From positions 1 to 64,000 of the forward strand of contig JBKJTT010000091.1 of NCBI GenBank assembly GCA_046590205.1: 64,000 nt of DNA, given 5' to 3'. Source of the stretch: DATDEW01 sp046590205. GTDB taxonomy: Bacteria; Bacteroidota; Ignavibacteria; Palsa-1295. The notes below the pieces were generated by a model. It did no database searches. It worked only from the letters and a program-made list of their open reading frames with translations, and was not told the DNA's origin. Position 1 is the first letter of the stretch; each line of letters begins with the position of its first letter. The position numbers were made by a program, and so were the translations under genes. Shown here in pieces: positions 35,919 to 46,303 of the stretch.

Positions 35919-38756
35919 ATGAGAACCTCTGTACAACATAATTCCGCAGCAAAGCGGGTAATGAGTGCCATCCTTGCACTCGTAGTTTGCTTGACGCTTG
36001 GTCTTTCTTCAACCGATTCCAAGGCGGCACTTAAGTACTATCAGCTCACCCAAGGTGGCGGCTCTTACTATGATATGTCAAGTGTGACACCCCTTTGGGA
36101 GACTCAATATCAATATGATAGATATAATTTTGGGTACGAGACATCTGGGATATTAAACCTCGGTTTTACATTCAAATTCAACGGCACGAACTATACCCAA
36201 GTTCGAGTCTATTCTACCGGTGTTATCACACTTGGTGCCGGTGCCTTAAGTAATCCAAGTTCAAACTCATTGGCTACTGGAGTGCCACTGGTCGCACCAT
36301 TTTGGGACGAATTAAAATTCACCGGAGCTCAAATTAATTATGGCTGTAGCCCTCATTGCCGAGTTAGATATCGTACTACCGGCATAGCTCCTAATAGAGT
36401 GTTCATTGCAGAGTGGACTGATATGGAGCTAGGGTATGTCGCTCTTTTCGGCGGTCGGTACAATGGTGCTAATCGCGGTACATTCCAAGCACAGCTCCAT
36501 GAGAACGGGAATATCGTTTTCTTTTATCAAAAGATGGAAGGTGTCCCTAAGTGTGGTTGGATAGCGGATTATTATTCGAACGAGGCAGGCCCAGATCAGA
36601 CCGGTTCGGTTGGCTTAGGACAAAGTGGCACCGACTTTTTGAGTGTTACACCTACCCCTACTGCATCAACAAGTTTCACTGTAGTGAATGATAATATCAA
36701 TATTGATAAAACGGTATCGTTCGGTTCGTCATACGTCTTTACGAAAATTCCTGAAGTGCGTATGTCAACAAGCCCGAAGATCGTTGACTTCGGTACTGTA
36801 AGTGCCGGTGCATTTGGACAAGGAAACATAGTTGTTAGACATGTAGGCATTGAAGGTGTATTAAATATCCTTTCTACGACGATCACCGGGCCCGGCGCAT
36901 CGCAGTTCTCGGTATTCAGCACTCCGGGACCATTAAACCCCGGGCAGCAAGCAAACTTAGTGGTACGTTTCACCCCGACTCTTAATGGTACTCATAATGC
37001 AACACTGACGATCAGTTCGAACGGTGTAGATAGTGGTATACAGACGATTTTATTATCGGGTAAAGCTGTTGCTCCGACAATTCAAATTATCCCGATTGGC
37101 ACTGTAAACACAGCTACTCGTATGTTCAAGAAAACCCGTACACAAGTTGGTGATTCATTAACGCAGTCATTTTTGGTCAAGAACATTGGTGAAGGTACAC
37201 TCGTGATTTATCCATGGTCAACTATTACTGGCTCATTCCCCGCACATTACAGGATTAGCCGTTTTCCGCAATATCCTGTTTCAGGCGGTAATACGGATAC
37301 GATGTCGATCACATTTGCACCAACACAAGACGGTGGTTTACCTGCTCGCGCAGAACTCTATAACAATGCAACCAACGGCACACAGTACATAGACTTATTT
37401 GGCGTAGGTGCCATCCCAGCTATCCAACTTGATCCAAACGAAATGCTTACGTTTGATTCAATACCAATGGGAACAACAGTCTGTAAGACGGTTCGTATTT
37501 CGAACCCCGGTACTGACACACTTCGTTTGACGAACAATTACTTATCATCGAGCGATGGTGATTTTAGCTACAGCCCACTGACCGGTAAAGACACGATGGT
37601 TGCTCCCGCTTCTTTCCGTGATGTACAAGTTTGTTTCACTCCTTTACAGAAAGGTACTCGTCGCGCCCGTTTACGCTTCACGACGAACATCCCGTTGACC
37701 TTTGAAGAAGATAATAATAGCGCATATAGCGGTGGTCAACAGCAGCAGGGTAATTATTACAACCCGGAATGGATTCGTAATGATACCAGTGCTAAGAGCA
37801 TTGAGATATGGGCAAATGCCGTCCCTTCAGACAAGTCGATCATTGCAATTGGAGATTTCACAGATGGTATCATTGGAGCCGAAGCAACAGCAACCGCAAC
37901 ATTTACCAATGCAGGCAGCGAAGTTATCATAGTAGAGCAACCGTTATTCATCGGAGTGAATGCATCTGCCTTTAAGGCAACCAAGGCAAACTTCCCTCTT
38001 GAGTTAGCACCCGGTGCAAGTATCAACTTCACGGTTGTAGCAAGCCCGAAGGTACGCGGAGTGAACACGGCAGTGATGAACATCGCTAACAAGAGCGAAG
38101 ACCGCCTATACTTGCAGTCAACGAACGTGAGCATCACGGGGCTTCTTGCAAGTTCAACGATTAGCGATCCATCACTTACATTTGCAAAGCTCTATCTTGG
38201 TGAAGCGTCATCAAAGACAGTAACAGTATCAAACGTTGGAGATATTGACCAAACCTACACCGCAACACTTCCAAGTGGAAACGGCTTTGTTCTTGAGGGA
38301 TCATCAGTGATCGGACCTATCACTCCTGGTACATCAGCGGACTTCACAGTGAAGTTCATGCCGACGGATAAGGGTGTAGCAACGAACACATTAACTCTTA
38401 AGACAGCTCATACTGCAGATATGTCAGTATCACTTTCGGGTGAAGCAGACGAGAAGCCGGTAACGCAGACGGTTAAGGGTGAGGTATCAATGAAGGGTTT
38501 TGTACTTTCACAGAACAATCCTAACCCTGCAACTGGCAAGACATCATTTAGCTTCACGAGCCCAACAACGTCTGATGTTCGTATCACTCTTGCTGATATT
38601 ACAGGCAAGACAGTACGTGAGTTAGCGTCTGGTCTTTACGGTGCCGGTGAGCATACGCTCAATGTTATGACAAATGATATTGCATCAGGCAGCTATTTGT
38701 ATATCCTCGAGACCGAGGGTGTACGCTTAGTCCGTCAGATGGTCATAACCAAATAA
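35919..38756 (+). CDS. ASH/choice-of-anchor-D repeat surface protein with T9SS sorting domain
   Basis: The 945-residue secreted protein has signal peptide ending LGLSSTDSKA. Residues about 38-275 form a beta-rich domain (GFTFKFNGTNYTQVRVYSTG, PLVAPFWDEL, NRVFIAEWTDMELG). From about 280 there are four or five ASH/HYDIN-like Ig domains with the usual SPKIVDFGTVSAG start and NPGQQANLVVRFTPTLNGTH type ending. The last 80 residues are a T9SS C-terminal domain (LSQNNPNPATGKTSFSF, LADITGKTVREL, GSYLYILETEG, QMVITK). Likely surface-attached adhesive or structural protein. It is paralogous to the next gene and has its own promoter and terminator. Confidence 0.8.
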   Translation: MRTSVQHNSAAKRVMSAILALVVCLTLGLSSTDSKAALKYYQLTQGGGSYYDMSSVTPLWETQYQYDRYNFGYETSGILNLGFTFKFNGTNYTQVRVYSTGVITLGAGALSNPSSNSLATGVPLVAPFWDELKFTGAQINYGCSPHCRVRYRTTGIAPNRVFIAEWTDMELGYVALFGGRYNGANRGTFQAQLHENGNIVFFYQKMEGVPKCGWIADYYSNEAGPDQTGSVGLGQSGTDFLSVTPTPTASTSFTVVNDNINIDKTVSFGSSYVFTKIPEVRMSTSPKIVDFGTVSAGAFGQGNIVVRHVGIEGVLNILSTTITGPGASQFSVFSTPGPLNPGQQANLVVRFTPTLNGTHNATLTISSNGVDSGIQTILLSGKAVAPTIQIIPIGTVNTATRMFKKTRTQVGDSLTQSFLVKNIGEGTLVIYPWSTITGSFPAHYRISRFPQYPVSGGNTDTMSITFAPTQDGGLPARAELYNNATNGTQYIDLFGVGAIPAIQLDPNEMLTFDSIPMGTTVCKTVRISNPGTDTLRLTNNYLSSSDGDFSYSPLTGKDTMVAPASFRDVQVCFTPLQKGTRRARLRFTTNIPLTFEEDNNSAYSGGQQQQGNYYNPEWIRNDTSAKSIEIWANAVPSDKSIIAIGDFTDGIIGAEATATATFTNAGSEVIIVEQPLFIGVNASAFKATKANFPLELAPGASINFTVVASPKVRGVNTAVMNIANKSEDRLYLQSTNVSITGLLASSTISDPSLTFAKLYLGEASSKTVTVSNVGDIDQTYTATLPSGNGFVLEGSSVIGPITPGTSADFTVKFMPTDKGVATNTLTLKTAHTADMSVSLSGEADEKPVTQTVKGEVSMKGFVLSQNNPNPATGKTSFSFTSPTTSDVRITLADITGKTVRELASGLYGAGEHTLNVMTNDIASGSYLYILETEGVRLVRQMVITK

Positions 38757-38779
38757 AACCACATTTATAGGTTTATCAC

Positions 38780-38809
38780 AAAAAGGCGGACATTTTGTCC
38801 GCCTTTTTT
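38780..38809 (+). terminator. Rho-independent terminator (GGCGGAC type)
   Basis: A perfect 13-bp stem (38780-38792 with 38796-38808) with a TTT loop and T-tract. The core GGCGGAC/GTCCGCC is the same as in the terminator after the paralogous gene. Confidence 0.95.
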
Positions 38810-38904
38810 GTTAGAAAAACCGTTGCATTCCCCATCGTTCATGCTTCATGCATAGGGTGCAGATGACAGTTCGTTGCTCTTTTTACAATTACTATTACAT
38901 CGAC

Positions 38905-41900
38905 ATGAAGAAATTGGTACTTCCTTTAATACTTATACTTTTATTTTTAGCAGGTACAAGATCTGCGCAAGCGGAAATGCGCCAATACACATTAACTGTT
39001 GGCTCTGGTACTGCGTATGATATGTCAACAGGGACCACAACTATTTGGCTCGGCGGTTCAGGCGGCGGAAGCCGTTTCTTTGCTTTCAGCGGTACAAGGA
39101 CTATCGGATTTACCTTCAGTCTTGATGCGATAGGATATACTGATTTTCAGGTATATACCTCCGGACTTATTACACTTGGGACTGATACCCTTTTAAGCTA
39201 CACGCAAAATAATCTTGCCGGTTATAACAAACCACTTATTGCACCGTTTTGGGATTCTCTTTCTATGACCGGTACACAATCCGGATGTGTGGCTCCAAGG
39301 GTACATTATAAGGTATTTGGTTCTGCACCGAACCGTGTACTTGTTGTTGAATGGAAAGACCTTGAGGTTATTTATCAGAAAGCTGCTCGTGGTATGGTAC
39401 AAGCGCGTCTCTATGAAGATGGTAAAATAGAATACTATTATGCCTCCATGAACAACTGTGCCATATGTGGCCCTCAGAGTGGTACCTGCGGCAACTCTCT
39501 TGCATCGATCGGGTTTGCAAACTCAACGACGAATTTTGTTTCAGTTACCCCGAATGGGGCTACTGCTACAAAAAGCCACACAACAGCAAACAACAGTGTG
39601 AATATTGCTCCCGGGAATAACCCTATTAATGCAAATGTACTTTATACGTTTGTTCGTTTGCCAATGGCACAACTTCGTGTAACGCCTAAGCTTCTTTCCT
39701 ATGATACAGCAAGTCCTGGTGCTTACAGAGATCTTTGTGTAACGGTTACGAATGTTGGTAGCGAAGGTCCGTTGACATTTTCTGCCCCTACATTTACAGG
39801 GACGGGGACTTACTCTCTACAAAGTGGTCCTACATCGCTCAATCCTGGTCAAAGCGCACCATATTGCATACGCTTTACCCCGACATCCGTTGGTTCTTAT
39901 CCAGCAACGGTTACTCTGAACACTAATGGATTTGATAGCGGTATGCAGGTGGTAAATCTAACTGGGTATTCTGCGACAACAGCAATTCAGATCATCCCTA
40001 CAGGCATTAACACTGCCACACGCCTCTTCCGTAATGCTCGTGTAAAAGTTGGTGACTCGCTTGAACAAAAGTTTATAGTTAAGAACATTGGCGGTGGATT
40101 GCTCGTCCTTTCGCCTTCAACATTTATTGATGGGGATTATTTCCACTACTACAGGGTATCACAGTTACCGACAACACAGTTGGCATATGGTCAAGTTGAC
40201 ACGGTGAAGGTTAAGTTCTACCCTCGCAGAGAAGGGTCATCTCTTGCCCAATTACATCTAGCAAGTAATGCATCAAATGGGACACAAAATATGCAGTTAA
40301 CAGGCATTGGTATCATTCCGCGTATTGAGTTTGTACAAGGACCGAATATGTTCTTTGATTCGGTTGCGCTTGGCGACTCGCTTTGCCAATCCATGACTAT
40401 CCTTAATCGTGGCTCCGACACACTTATCCTTAAGCTCCAATACTTTACTACCAATGATGGTGACTACACATATTATGGGTTGACAGGGAATGATACAAAG
40501 ATACTTGCAGGTACTTCAAAGGATGTAAATGTTTGTTTCAAACCATTGCAAAAAGGAGTTCGTGTTGCGGGCATTCGTTATATAACAAACATCCCTAATA
40601 CGTTTGAACCAAATGATGGACTGGATGATGGATACAATGGATTAAATCCCGAAACATATACACGTAGAGATACAAGTGCAGCTGAATTTGGCATTTCGGG
40701 AATTGGTACACCGATCGGAAGATTGAGTTCGCAAGCCCTCTTTAATAAGAGTATTCTTGATAGCTCCTTGATCGGGAAAGAGCTTTGTTTGCCGATTGAT
40801 ATCCGCAACACTGGTGAAGAGGACCTCCGAATATCAGATATTGATATCGTTGGTTTTGCTGCCGCAGATTACAAGCTCAAGGGTCTTGTTGAAGGGCAGA
40901 TCATTAAGCCAAACACACAGGTGATAGCGCAGCTTTGCGGTACACCAAGTGCACGCGGCTCACGTCCGGCGAATCTTTCGATCCTTGGCTCGTCGGAAAA
41001 TCGTGTGAGTTCACTCTCTGCTTCTATCGATATAAAAGGGCTACTTGCATGTGCACAGGCAACAGCAGCATCTCTTTTTGATAGTGCCAAGACATGTATC
41101 ACGACAAATGATACAGATACAATTGCTATCGTCAATTGCGGTGATATTCCTGCGAACTATGCATCAGAAATACTTGGAGATCAAAGCTATTCTGTAACTC
41201 GTATTGGTGCAGGTGCAGTGTCTGCTAATGGCTCTGCTTTGTATGTAGTAACATTTACTCCTACAACGAAGGGCATCAAGAACTCAACACTGAAGTTCTC
41301 TGCGCCGAACCTCACACCTGTCAATATTAACTTAACAGGTACTGGCGTGATTGCTTCACCTGATGCAGCAGAAAATGTAACAGCACCGGGTACACCTATT
41401 CGTGATACGAATGAATTTGAGGTTACGATCTCTAATAACGGTAATGCTGATTGGGTGATGGGTAATCCTTTCATCACTCCCGATAGCTTGTTCACGTTCA
41501 TCAAGTCAAAGAGTGATTCAGTGATCAAAGCAGGAAGCACAGGAAAGATAACACTTTCTTTCCATCCTCGTTCTATTGCTACACAGGCAGGGCTTATCAC
41601 ATTCCCAAGTGCAAGCTCTTGCCAAGATACGCTCCTTACTATCAACTTATTTGGTACTGGGGTTGTCAATGCAGTTCGTGAAGTCGCTTCCGCTGACGGG
41701 TTCTCGCTTGAGCAAAATGCTCCGAACCCCGCTTCAGGTAGGACAAACATTACGTACTCAACACCACGCGAAGCGAACGTTCGTATCATTCTTACCGACG
41801 TCACCGGCAAGATGGTAAAAGAACTTACATCAGGTCGTGTATCATCTGGTAAGCATGAGCTATCGGTTTCGACAAGCAATATTGCTTCAGGTTCATATCT

Positions 41901-41958
41901 TTACATACTCGAATCAGGCAATGTCCGCCTTGTTCGTCAGATGATAATCAATAAGTAA
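38905..41958 (+). CDS. ASH/choice-of-anchor-D repeat surface protein with T9SS sorting domain (paralogue)
   Basis: About 1017 residues from the ATG at 38905, which gives signal peptide MKKLVLPLILILLFLAGTRS...AQA; the open frame begins at 38848 but adds a non-signal tail. Domain order copies the previous gene: N-terminal domain (GFTFSLDAIGYTDFQVYTSG, PLIAPFWDSL, NRVLVVEWKDLEV), ASH-type Ig repeats (TPKLLSYDTASPGAYRDLCV, NPGQSAPYCIRFTPTSVGSY) and a T9SS tail (LEQNAPNPASGRTNITYS, LTDVTGKMVKEL, GSYLYILESGN, QMIINK). It has more cysteines than its neighbour. No promoter matching the local consensus precedes it. Confidence 0.8.
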   Translation: MKKLVLPLILILLFLAGTRSAQAEMRQYTLTVGSGTAYDMSTGTTTIWLGGSGGGSRFFAFSGTRTIGFTFSLDAIGYTDFQVYTSGLITLGTDTLLSYTQNNLAGYNKPLIAPFWDSLSMTGTQSGCVAPRVHYKVFGSAPNRVLVVEWKDLEVIYQKAARGMVQARLYEDGKIEYYYASMNNCAICGPQSGTCGNSLASIGFANSTTNFVSVTPNGATATKSHTTANNSVNIAPGNNPINANVLYTFVRLPMAQLRVTPKLLSYDTASPGAYRDLCVTVTNVGSEGPLTFSAPTFTGTGTYSLQSGPTSLNPGQSAPYCIRFTPTSVGSYPATVTLNTNGFDSGMQVVNLTGYSATTAIQIIPTGINTATRLFRNARVKVGDSLEQKFIVKNIGGGLLVLSPSTFIDGDYFHYYRVSQLPTTQLAYGQVDTVKVKFYPRREGSSLAQLHLASNASNGTQNMQLTGIGIIPRIEFVQGPNMFFDSVALGDSLCQSMTILNRGSDTLILKLQYFTTNDGDYTYYGLTGNDTKILAGTSKDVNVCFKPLQKGVRVAGIRYITNIPNTFEPNDGLDDGYNGLNPETYTRRDTSAAEFGISGIGTPIGRLSSQALFNKSILDSSLIGKELCLPIDIRNTGEEDLRISDIDIVGFAAADYKLKGLVEGQIIKPNTQVIAQLCGTPSARGSRPANLSILGSSENRVSSLSASIDIKGLLACAQATAASLFDSAKTCITTNDTDTIAIVNCGDIPANYASEILGDQSYSVTRIGAGAVSANGSALYVVTFTPTTKGIKNSTLKFSAPNLTPVNINLTGTGVIASPDAAENVTAPGTPIRDTNEFEVTISNNGNADWVMGNPFITPDSLFTFIKSKSDSVIKAGSTGKITLSFHPRSIATQAGLITFPSASSCQDTLLTINLFGTGVVNAVREVASADGFSLEQNAPNPASGRTNITYSTPREANVRIILTDVTGKMVKELTSGRVSSGKHELSVSTSNIASGSYLYILESGNVRLVRQMIINK

Positions 41959-41978
41959 GATAAGAATATCTTTTTATC

Positions 41979-42008
41979 AGAGGGCGGACTAAATGTCCGC
42001 CCTTTTTG
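41979..42008 (+). terminator. Rho-independent terminator (GGCGGAC type)
   Basis: AGGGCGGAC (41981-41989) pairs with GTCCGCCCT (41995-42003), loop TAAAT, then TTTTTG. It resembles the terminator after the neighbouring paralogue. Confidence 0.9.
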
Positions 42009-42022
42009 TTTTTATGCGACTA

Positions 42023-42742
42023 ATGACAGAAACAAATCCCATAGTCTGGATAACAGGCGGCACGAGCGGTATCGGGCTTGCGACGGCAAAGGCATTTGCC
42101 GAAAAAGGGTATTGCATTGCCGTCAGCGGGCGTGATGAAGCGAAGCTCAATGCTGCAGTCTCAATGCTTGAAGAGCTTGACGGGGAAGTTATCGGGACTA
42201 TTACTGATGTCACTAAGTCAGAGGATATCGCAACTGCAATTGATGAGATAACGAAGTCGTTCGGCTCATCGCCTGATATTCTCATCAACAACGCAGGCAT
42301 TTCTCCCTGGAGCACGTTCAGCGAAACAACGACGGAAGAGTTTGATGCTGTGATGAATACTAATGTCGTCGGATATTTTCTCGCTGCAAAAGCTGTCCTT
42401 CCCGGAATGCTCGAGAAGGGAAGCGGCGACATTGTGCAAGTACTTTCAATTGCAAGTAAGAAAGCATTTAAGAATGGCGCGGCATATAACACAAGTAAAC
42501 ATGCCGCACTTGGTATGACCGACTCTATGCGCGAAGACTTGCGTGGCAAGAATATACGTGTCATCTCCGTTTTCCCCGGCGCAACAGAAACGCCAATGTG
42601 GGATGAAGCCGAACGTATAAAACATCACGAGAAGATGATGCAGCCCGAAGATATTGCGCAAGCGATACTTGATGTACTCTCGCTTCCGCGTCGTGCAGCA
42701 GTTGAAGAAATTGTAATCCGTCCGATAAGTGGTGATCTATAG
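42023..42742 (+). CDS. SDR family oxidoreductase (3-oxoacyl-ACP-reductase-like)
   Basis: The 239-residue classical short-chain dehydrogenase has the cofactor motif TGGTSGIGLA at 11-20, a basic GRDEAKL after strand 2 favouring NADP(H), LINNAGISPW, catalytic serine in VLSIASKKAFKN and YNTSK with catalytic tyrosine and lysine. Substrate cannot be read from sequence. The open frame extends to 41993, but that start lies inside the terminator of the previous gene, so the ATG at 42023 (or 42014) is preferred. It is 10 bases upstream of hutU and probably cotranscribed. Confidence 0.85.
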   Translation: MTETNPIVWITGGTSGIGLATAKAFAEKGYCIAVSGRDEAKLNAAVSMLEELDGEVIGTITDVTKSEDIATAIDEITKSFGSSPDILINNAGISPWSTFSETTTEEFDAVMNTNVVGYFLAAKAVLPGMLEKGSGDIVQVLSIASKKAFKNGAAYNTSKHAALGMTDSMREDLRGKNIRVISVFPGATETPMWDEAERIKHHEKMMQPEDIAQAILDVLSLPRRAAVEEIVIRPISGDL

Positions 42743-42752
42743 ATAAAAGTGT

Positions 42753-44414
42753 ATGGCGACTCTCAAACGTAACGTAGAACTTCACGCCCCACGCGGCACA
42801 ACACTTTCATGCAAGGGATGGCAGCAAGAAGCAGCGCTTCGGATGCTGCATAATAATCTCGACCCTGACGTAGCCGAGCGCCCAGAAGAGCTTGTCGTTT
42901 ATGGCGGCTCGGGCAAGGCAGCGCGTAACTGGGAGTGTTTTGATGCAATCGTCACCTCACTTAAAGAACTTGAGAACGACGAGACACTTCTTGTGCAGTC
43001 AGGCAAACCTGTCGGCATTTTAAAGACGCATACCAATGCACCGCGCGTTATTATCTCTAACTCACAGATTGTCCCTGCATGGGCGAACTGGGATGAATTC
43101 CGCCGTCTCGAAGCGAAGGGTCTGACGATGTTCGGGCAGATGACAGCAGGCAGCTGGATATACATCGGTTCGCAAGGCATCGTGCAAGGCACGTACGAGA
43201 CATTCATGGAATGCGCGCGACAGCATTTCGGTGGTACAATGAACGGCGTATCTGTTCTTACCGCAGGTCTCGGCGGAATGGGCGGCGCACAGACGCTTGC
43301 AGGCAAGATGGCAGGTGCAGCCATACTCGGAATAGAGTTTGACCAAAGCCGCATCGAGATGCGCATTCGCACAGGTTACTGCGATAAGTGGACGGAAAGC
43401 ATTGACGATGCCATTGCGTGGATAGACGATGCAAAGGCAAAGAAGGTCGCGCTCTCAGTTGCATTGCTTGGTAATGCTGCAGAGATAGAGCCCGAATTTG
43501 TGAAGCGCGGATGGATACCCGATGTTGTCACTGATCAGACAAGTGCACACGATCCGCTTCGCGGTTACTATCCTATCGGATATACCAAAGAAGAAGCAGA
43601 CAAACTTCGCGGAGAGAATCCGGCTGAATACGTAAAGCATTCACGCAACTCTATAAGTAAACACGTCGAAGCTATGCTTGCAATGCAAAAGGCAGGGGCA
43701 ATTGCATTTGATTATGGTAACAACATTCGCGGTGAAGCAAAAGCCAACGGTACACTCGATGCATTCAACATCCCCGGCTTTGTACCCGAATACATCCGTC
43801 CGCTTTTCTGTGAAGGGAAAGGACCCTTCCGTTGGGTTGCGCTTTCGGGTGACCCCGAAGATATTTATACGACCGACAGAGAACTCCTAAAACTTTTCCC
43901 TGACGATACAATACTTCATAACTGGATACCGCTTGCGCAAAAGCATATTCACTTCCAAGGTTTGCCCGCACGTATCTGCTGGCTTGGCATTGGCGATAGA
44001 GCAAAAGCAGGTCAGCTCTTTAACGAACTTGTGCGAACCGGAAAAGTAAAAGCTCCTATCGTTATCGGGCGTGATCATCTCGATTGCGGCTCGGTGGCAA
44101 GTCCGAACCGTGAGACAGAAGCAATGAAGGACGGCTCCGATGCTATTGCAGACTGGCCAGTGCTGAACTTCGCTCTCAATGCAGTCGGCGGTGCGACATG
44201 GGTATCGCTTCATCACGGCGGTGGTGTCGGTATCGGAAACTCCATTCATTCAGGCATGGTTATCCTTGCAGACGGTACTTCTGAAGCAGCAGAACGCCTC
44301 CAACGCTGCCTAACCTACGACCCGACAATGGGCATACTCCGCCATGTTGACGCAGGATATGACAGAGCCAAAGAAATGGCAACCAAACATAAGGTGAATA
44401 TACCGATGATGTAG
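42753..44414 (+). CDS. hutU: Urocanate hydratase
   Basis: HutU converts urocanate to 4-imidazolone-5-propanoate in histidine breakdown, using tightly bound NAD+. The 553-residue protein matches family length and motifs: [90 protein letters not shown] (catalytic cysteine region) and [16 protein letters not shown]. No hutH, hutI or hutG lies in the window; an SDR gene precedes it. Confidence 0.97.
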   Translation: MATLKRNVELHAPRGTTLSCKGWQQEAALRMLHNNLDPDVAERPEELVVYGGSGKAARNWECFDAIVTSLKELENDETLLVQSGKPVGILKTHTNAPRVIISNSQIVPAWANWDEFRRLEAKGLTMFGQMTAGSWIYIGSQGIVQGTYETFMECARQHFGGTMNGVSVLTAGLGGMGGAQTLAGKMAGAAILGIEFDQSRIEMRIRTGYCDKWTESIDDAIAWIDDAKAKKVALSVALLGNAAEIEPEFVKRGWIPDVVTDQTSAHDPLRGYYPIGYTKEEADKLRGENPAEYVKHSRNSISKHVEAMLAMQKAGAIAFDYGNNIRGEAKANGTLDAFNIPGFVPEYIRPLFCEGKGPFRWVALSGDPEDIYTTDRELLKLFPDDTILHNWIPLAQKHIHFQGLPARICWLGIGDRAKAGQLFNELVRTGKVKAPIVIGRDHLDCGSVASPNRETEAMKDGSDAIADWPVLNFALNAVGGATWVSLHHGGGVGIGNSIHSGMVILADGTSEAAERLQRCLTYDPTMGILRHVDAGYDRAKEMATKHKVNIPMM

Positions 44415-44474
44415 TGGCAAGTATCACGATCTGTGATACGATTTTTTTCAATATATACAAAGTACACACAGAAT

Positions 44475-45314
44475 ATGCAATGGTTCGGAAGAAGAGAAAG
44501 CTCAAATGTTGATGACCGCAGAGGAATGTCCGGCGGACGTATGGCCGCAGGCGGCGGCATTGGCGGGATTATCATCGCTATTATTGTCATGCTTATGGGC
44601 GGCGACCCCGAGCAGGTCTTGCAGCAGGTCGGTCCGGCACGTCCCGGGGCAGCGCAAGTACAAACCCAGGCATCGAACGAAGCGGCTGCATTTGTAAAAG
44701 TTGTCCTCGCTGATAACGAAAATATATGGCATAAATTATTCAAAGAAGCCGGCGAGAACTACCGCGAGCCGACGCTCGTGCTCTTCTCGGGTTCGACTGA
44801 ATCGGCGTGTGGCTTCGCAAGCGCGGCATCGGGTCCGTTCTACTGCCCGGGCGATGAGAAGGTCTATATTGATCTTACGTTTTATGATGATCTCGCGCGT
44901 CGCTTCGGCGCGCCGGGCGACTTTGCGATGGCATACGTCATCGCACATGAGGTCGGGCATCACATCCAGAAGATACTCGGCGTCACTGATGAAATGGCAA
45001 AGATGCGTTCACGGCTTTCAGAGAAAGAGTATAACAAGCTATCGGTAAAGTTAGAACTGCAAGCGGATTTTTATGCAGGTGTATGGGCGCATCATGCAGG
45101 CGCGACAAAAAGCATCCTTGAGCCGGGCGACATCGAAGAAGCGCTGAACGCCGCCAATGCCATTGGCGATGACCGCCTCCAGAAACAATCGCAAGGTCAC
45201 GTAGTCCCCGACGCCTTCACCCACGGCACCTCCGAGCAGCGAATGTACTGGTTCAAACGCGGCTACGACACCGGCGACATGAAGCAAGGGGATACGTTTG
45301 GGGAGAGGATGTAA
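44475..45314 (+). CDS. YpfJ-family neutral zinc metallopeptidase
   Basis: About 279 residues from the ATG at 44475, where the family's normal start appears (MQWFGRRESSNVDDRRG). A glycine-rich membrane segment follows (GGIGGIIIAIIVMLMGG). The zinc site HEVGHH is at about 158-163 with ELQADFYAGVWAHHA downstream. The protein contains ACGFASAASGPFYCPGDEKVYIDL split over the conserved cysteine pair. Membrane-anchored protease with active site outside the cytoplasm; substrate unknown. It is the last ordinary gene before the AT-rich island. Confidence 0.9.
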   Translation: MQWFGRRESSNVDDRRGMSGGRMAAGGGIGGIIIAIIVMLMGGDPEQVLQQVGPARPGAAQVQTQASNEAAAFVKVVLADNENIWHKLFKEAGENYREPTLVLFSGSTESACGFASAASGPFYCPGDEKVYIDLTFYDDLARRFGAPGDFAMAYVIAHEVGHHIQKILGVTDEMAKMRSRLSEKEYNKLSVKLELQADFYAGVWAHHAGATKSILEPGDIEEALNAANAIGDDRLQKQSQGHVVPDAFTHGTSEQRMYWFKRGYDTGDMKQGDTFGERM

Positions 45315-45320
45315 CGTGTG

Positions 45321-45495
45321 ATGGATAAACACACTAAAGAGCAACGAAGCAAGAATATGAAAGCCGTTAAAGCAAGCGGCTCTCAAATTGAGAAAATGCT
45401 AGGCAGTGCTCTTTGGGCAGAAGGGTTTTAGGTACCGAAAGAATTACGTAAAAGTAGAGAACGCGGAGTATTTCTTTATGCCTATTGTTGAGTAA
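45321..45495 (+). pseudogene. vsr (very short patch repair endonuclease) remnant
   Basis: Starting at ATG 45321 the frame reads MDKHTKEQRSKNMKAVKASG and QIEKMLGSALWAEGF, the N-terminus of Vsr (RSxxM...K...IE..L...LW..G). It then meets TAG. Reading one base further on (extra T in GGGTTTTAGG, about 45429-45434) restores the family sequence RYRKNYVKVENAEYFF and a stop at 45493-45495. The catalytic region with the D and FWH motifs is missing, so the gene is both frameshifted and truncated. Vsr normally repairs T:G mismatches arising from 5-methylcytosine and accompanies a cytosine methyltransferase, which is absent here. Confidence 0.75.
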
Positions 45496-45520
45496 GAATA
45501 AGGTAAAGGCAATAAAAATA

Positions 45521-46294
45521 ATGGCAGTAATTCCAACAGAAAGATGGACGAAGGAGCAAACGATTATTGCTTTTAATCTTTATTGTAAGATACCCTTCAA
45601 TAAAGTGAGCTCTACACACCCTGAAATACAAAGAATTGCAAAGCTCATCGGTAGAAGCGTAAATTCGGTTAAGATGAAAATTGGCAACTTCGGCAGTTTT
45701 GATCCAGAACTCAAAAAGCGAGGTATAGTAGGGTTAGCAAACACAAGCAAACTTGATGAAGAGGTCTGGAATGAATTCAATAGAGATTGGGAAAAACTTT
45801 CATTTGAGAGTGAATCGCTGATTGCAAAATTTGATTATAAAACCATTGAAGAGACCCTGCCCCACATTGATTTTGATTTCCCTAAGGGCAAAGAACGTGA
45901 ATCAGTAGTTAAGACAAGAGTGAACCAGCAGTTCTTTCGGAATGTGATATTATCATCATACAATAACAGTTGCTGTATCACTGGAATTAATATTCCCTCT
46001 TTATTAGTTGCAAGCCATATTAAACCTTGGTCTATTGATACAGATAATAGACTTAACCCAAGGAATGGACTATGTCTTAATTCTCTGCATGATAAGGCGT
46101 ACGATAGTGGTTTGATTACTATCACTACAGACTATGAGATCAAGGTGTCAAAACAAATTGGGAAGTCGATAGAAAACGAAACAACGAAAAACTTCTTTCA
46201 TGATTTCGACGGAAAAAAAATAATGCTTCCTCAAAGATTTATTCCGGACCATTCTTTTTTAGAATTCCACGAAAAAAAAATATTTCAACCCTAA
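45521..46294 (+). CDS. HNH endonuclease, probable orphan restriction enzyme
   Basis: The 257-residue protein has an N-terminal DNA-binding-like region typical of restriction-type HNH proteins (RWTKEQTIIAFNLYCKIPFN, IAKLIGRSVNSVKMKIGNFG) and a C-terminal HNH_2-type nuclease: SCCITGINIPSLLVASHIKP, NGLCLNSLHDKAYD with the HNH histidines and asparagine. I start at ATG 45521 (family-like MAVIPTERW) rather than 45485, which overlaps the vsr remnant. Codon use is strongly AT-rich compared with its neighbours, a sign of transfer. Relatives often lie beside a DNA cytosine methyltransferase; none is present, so it is either inactive or acts without one. Confidence 0.8.
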   Translation: MAVIPTERWTKEQTIIAFNLYCKIPFNKVSSTHPEIQRIAKLIGRSVNSVKMKIGNFGSFDPELKKRGIVGLANTSKLDEEVWNEFNRDWEKLSFESESLIAKFDYKTIEETLPHIDFDFPKGKERESVVKTRVNQQFFRNVILSSYNNSCCITGINIPSLLVASHIKPWSIDTDNRLNPRNGLCLNSLHDKAYDSGLITITTDYEIKVSKQIGKSIENETTKNFFHDFDGKKIMLPQRFIPDHSFLEFHEKKIFQP

Positions 46295-46303
46295 AATGTT
46301 TGT

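Noticed and set aside
41187..41879. 230-codon minus-strand frame inside the second ASH-repeat gene
   Set aside because: Low-complexity S/V/T/P composition and full overlap with a clear T9SS cargo gene on the plus strand.
45321..45495. Intact vsr gene
   Set aside because: An in-frame TAG follows GF at codon 37, the family frame resumes one base on, and the catalytic region is absent.
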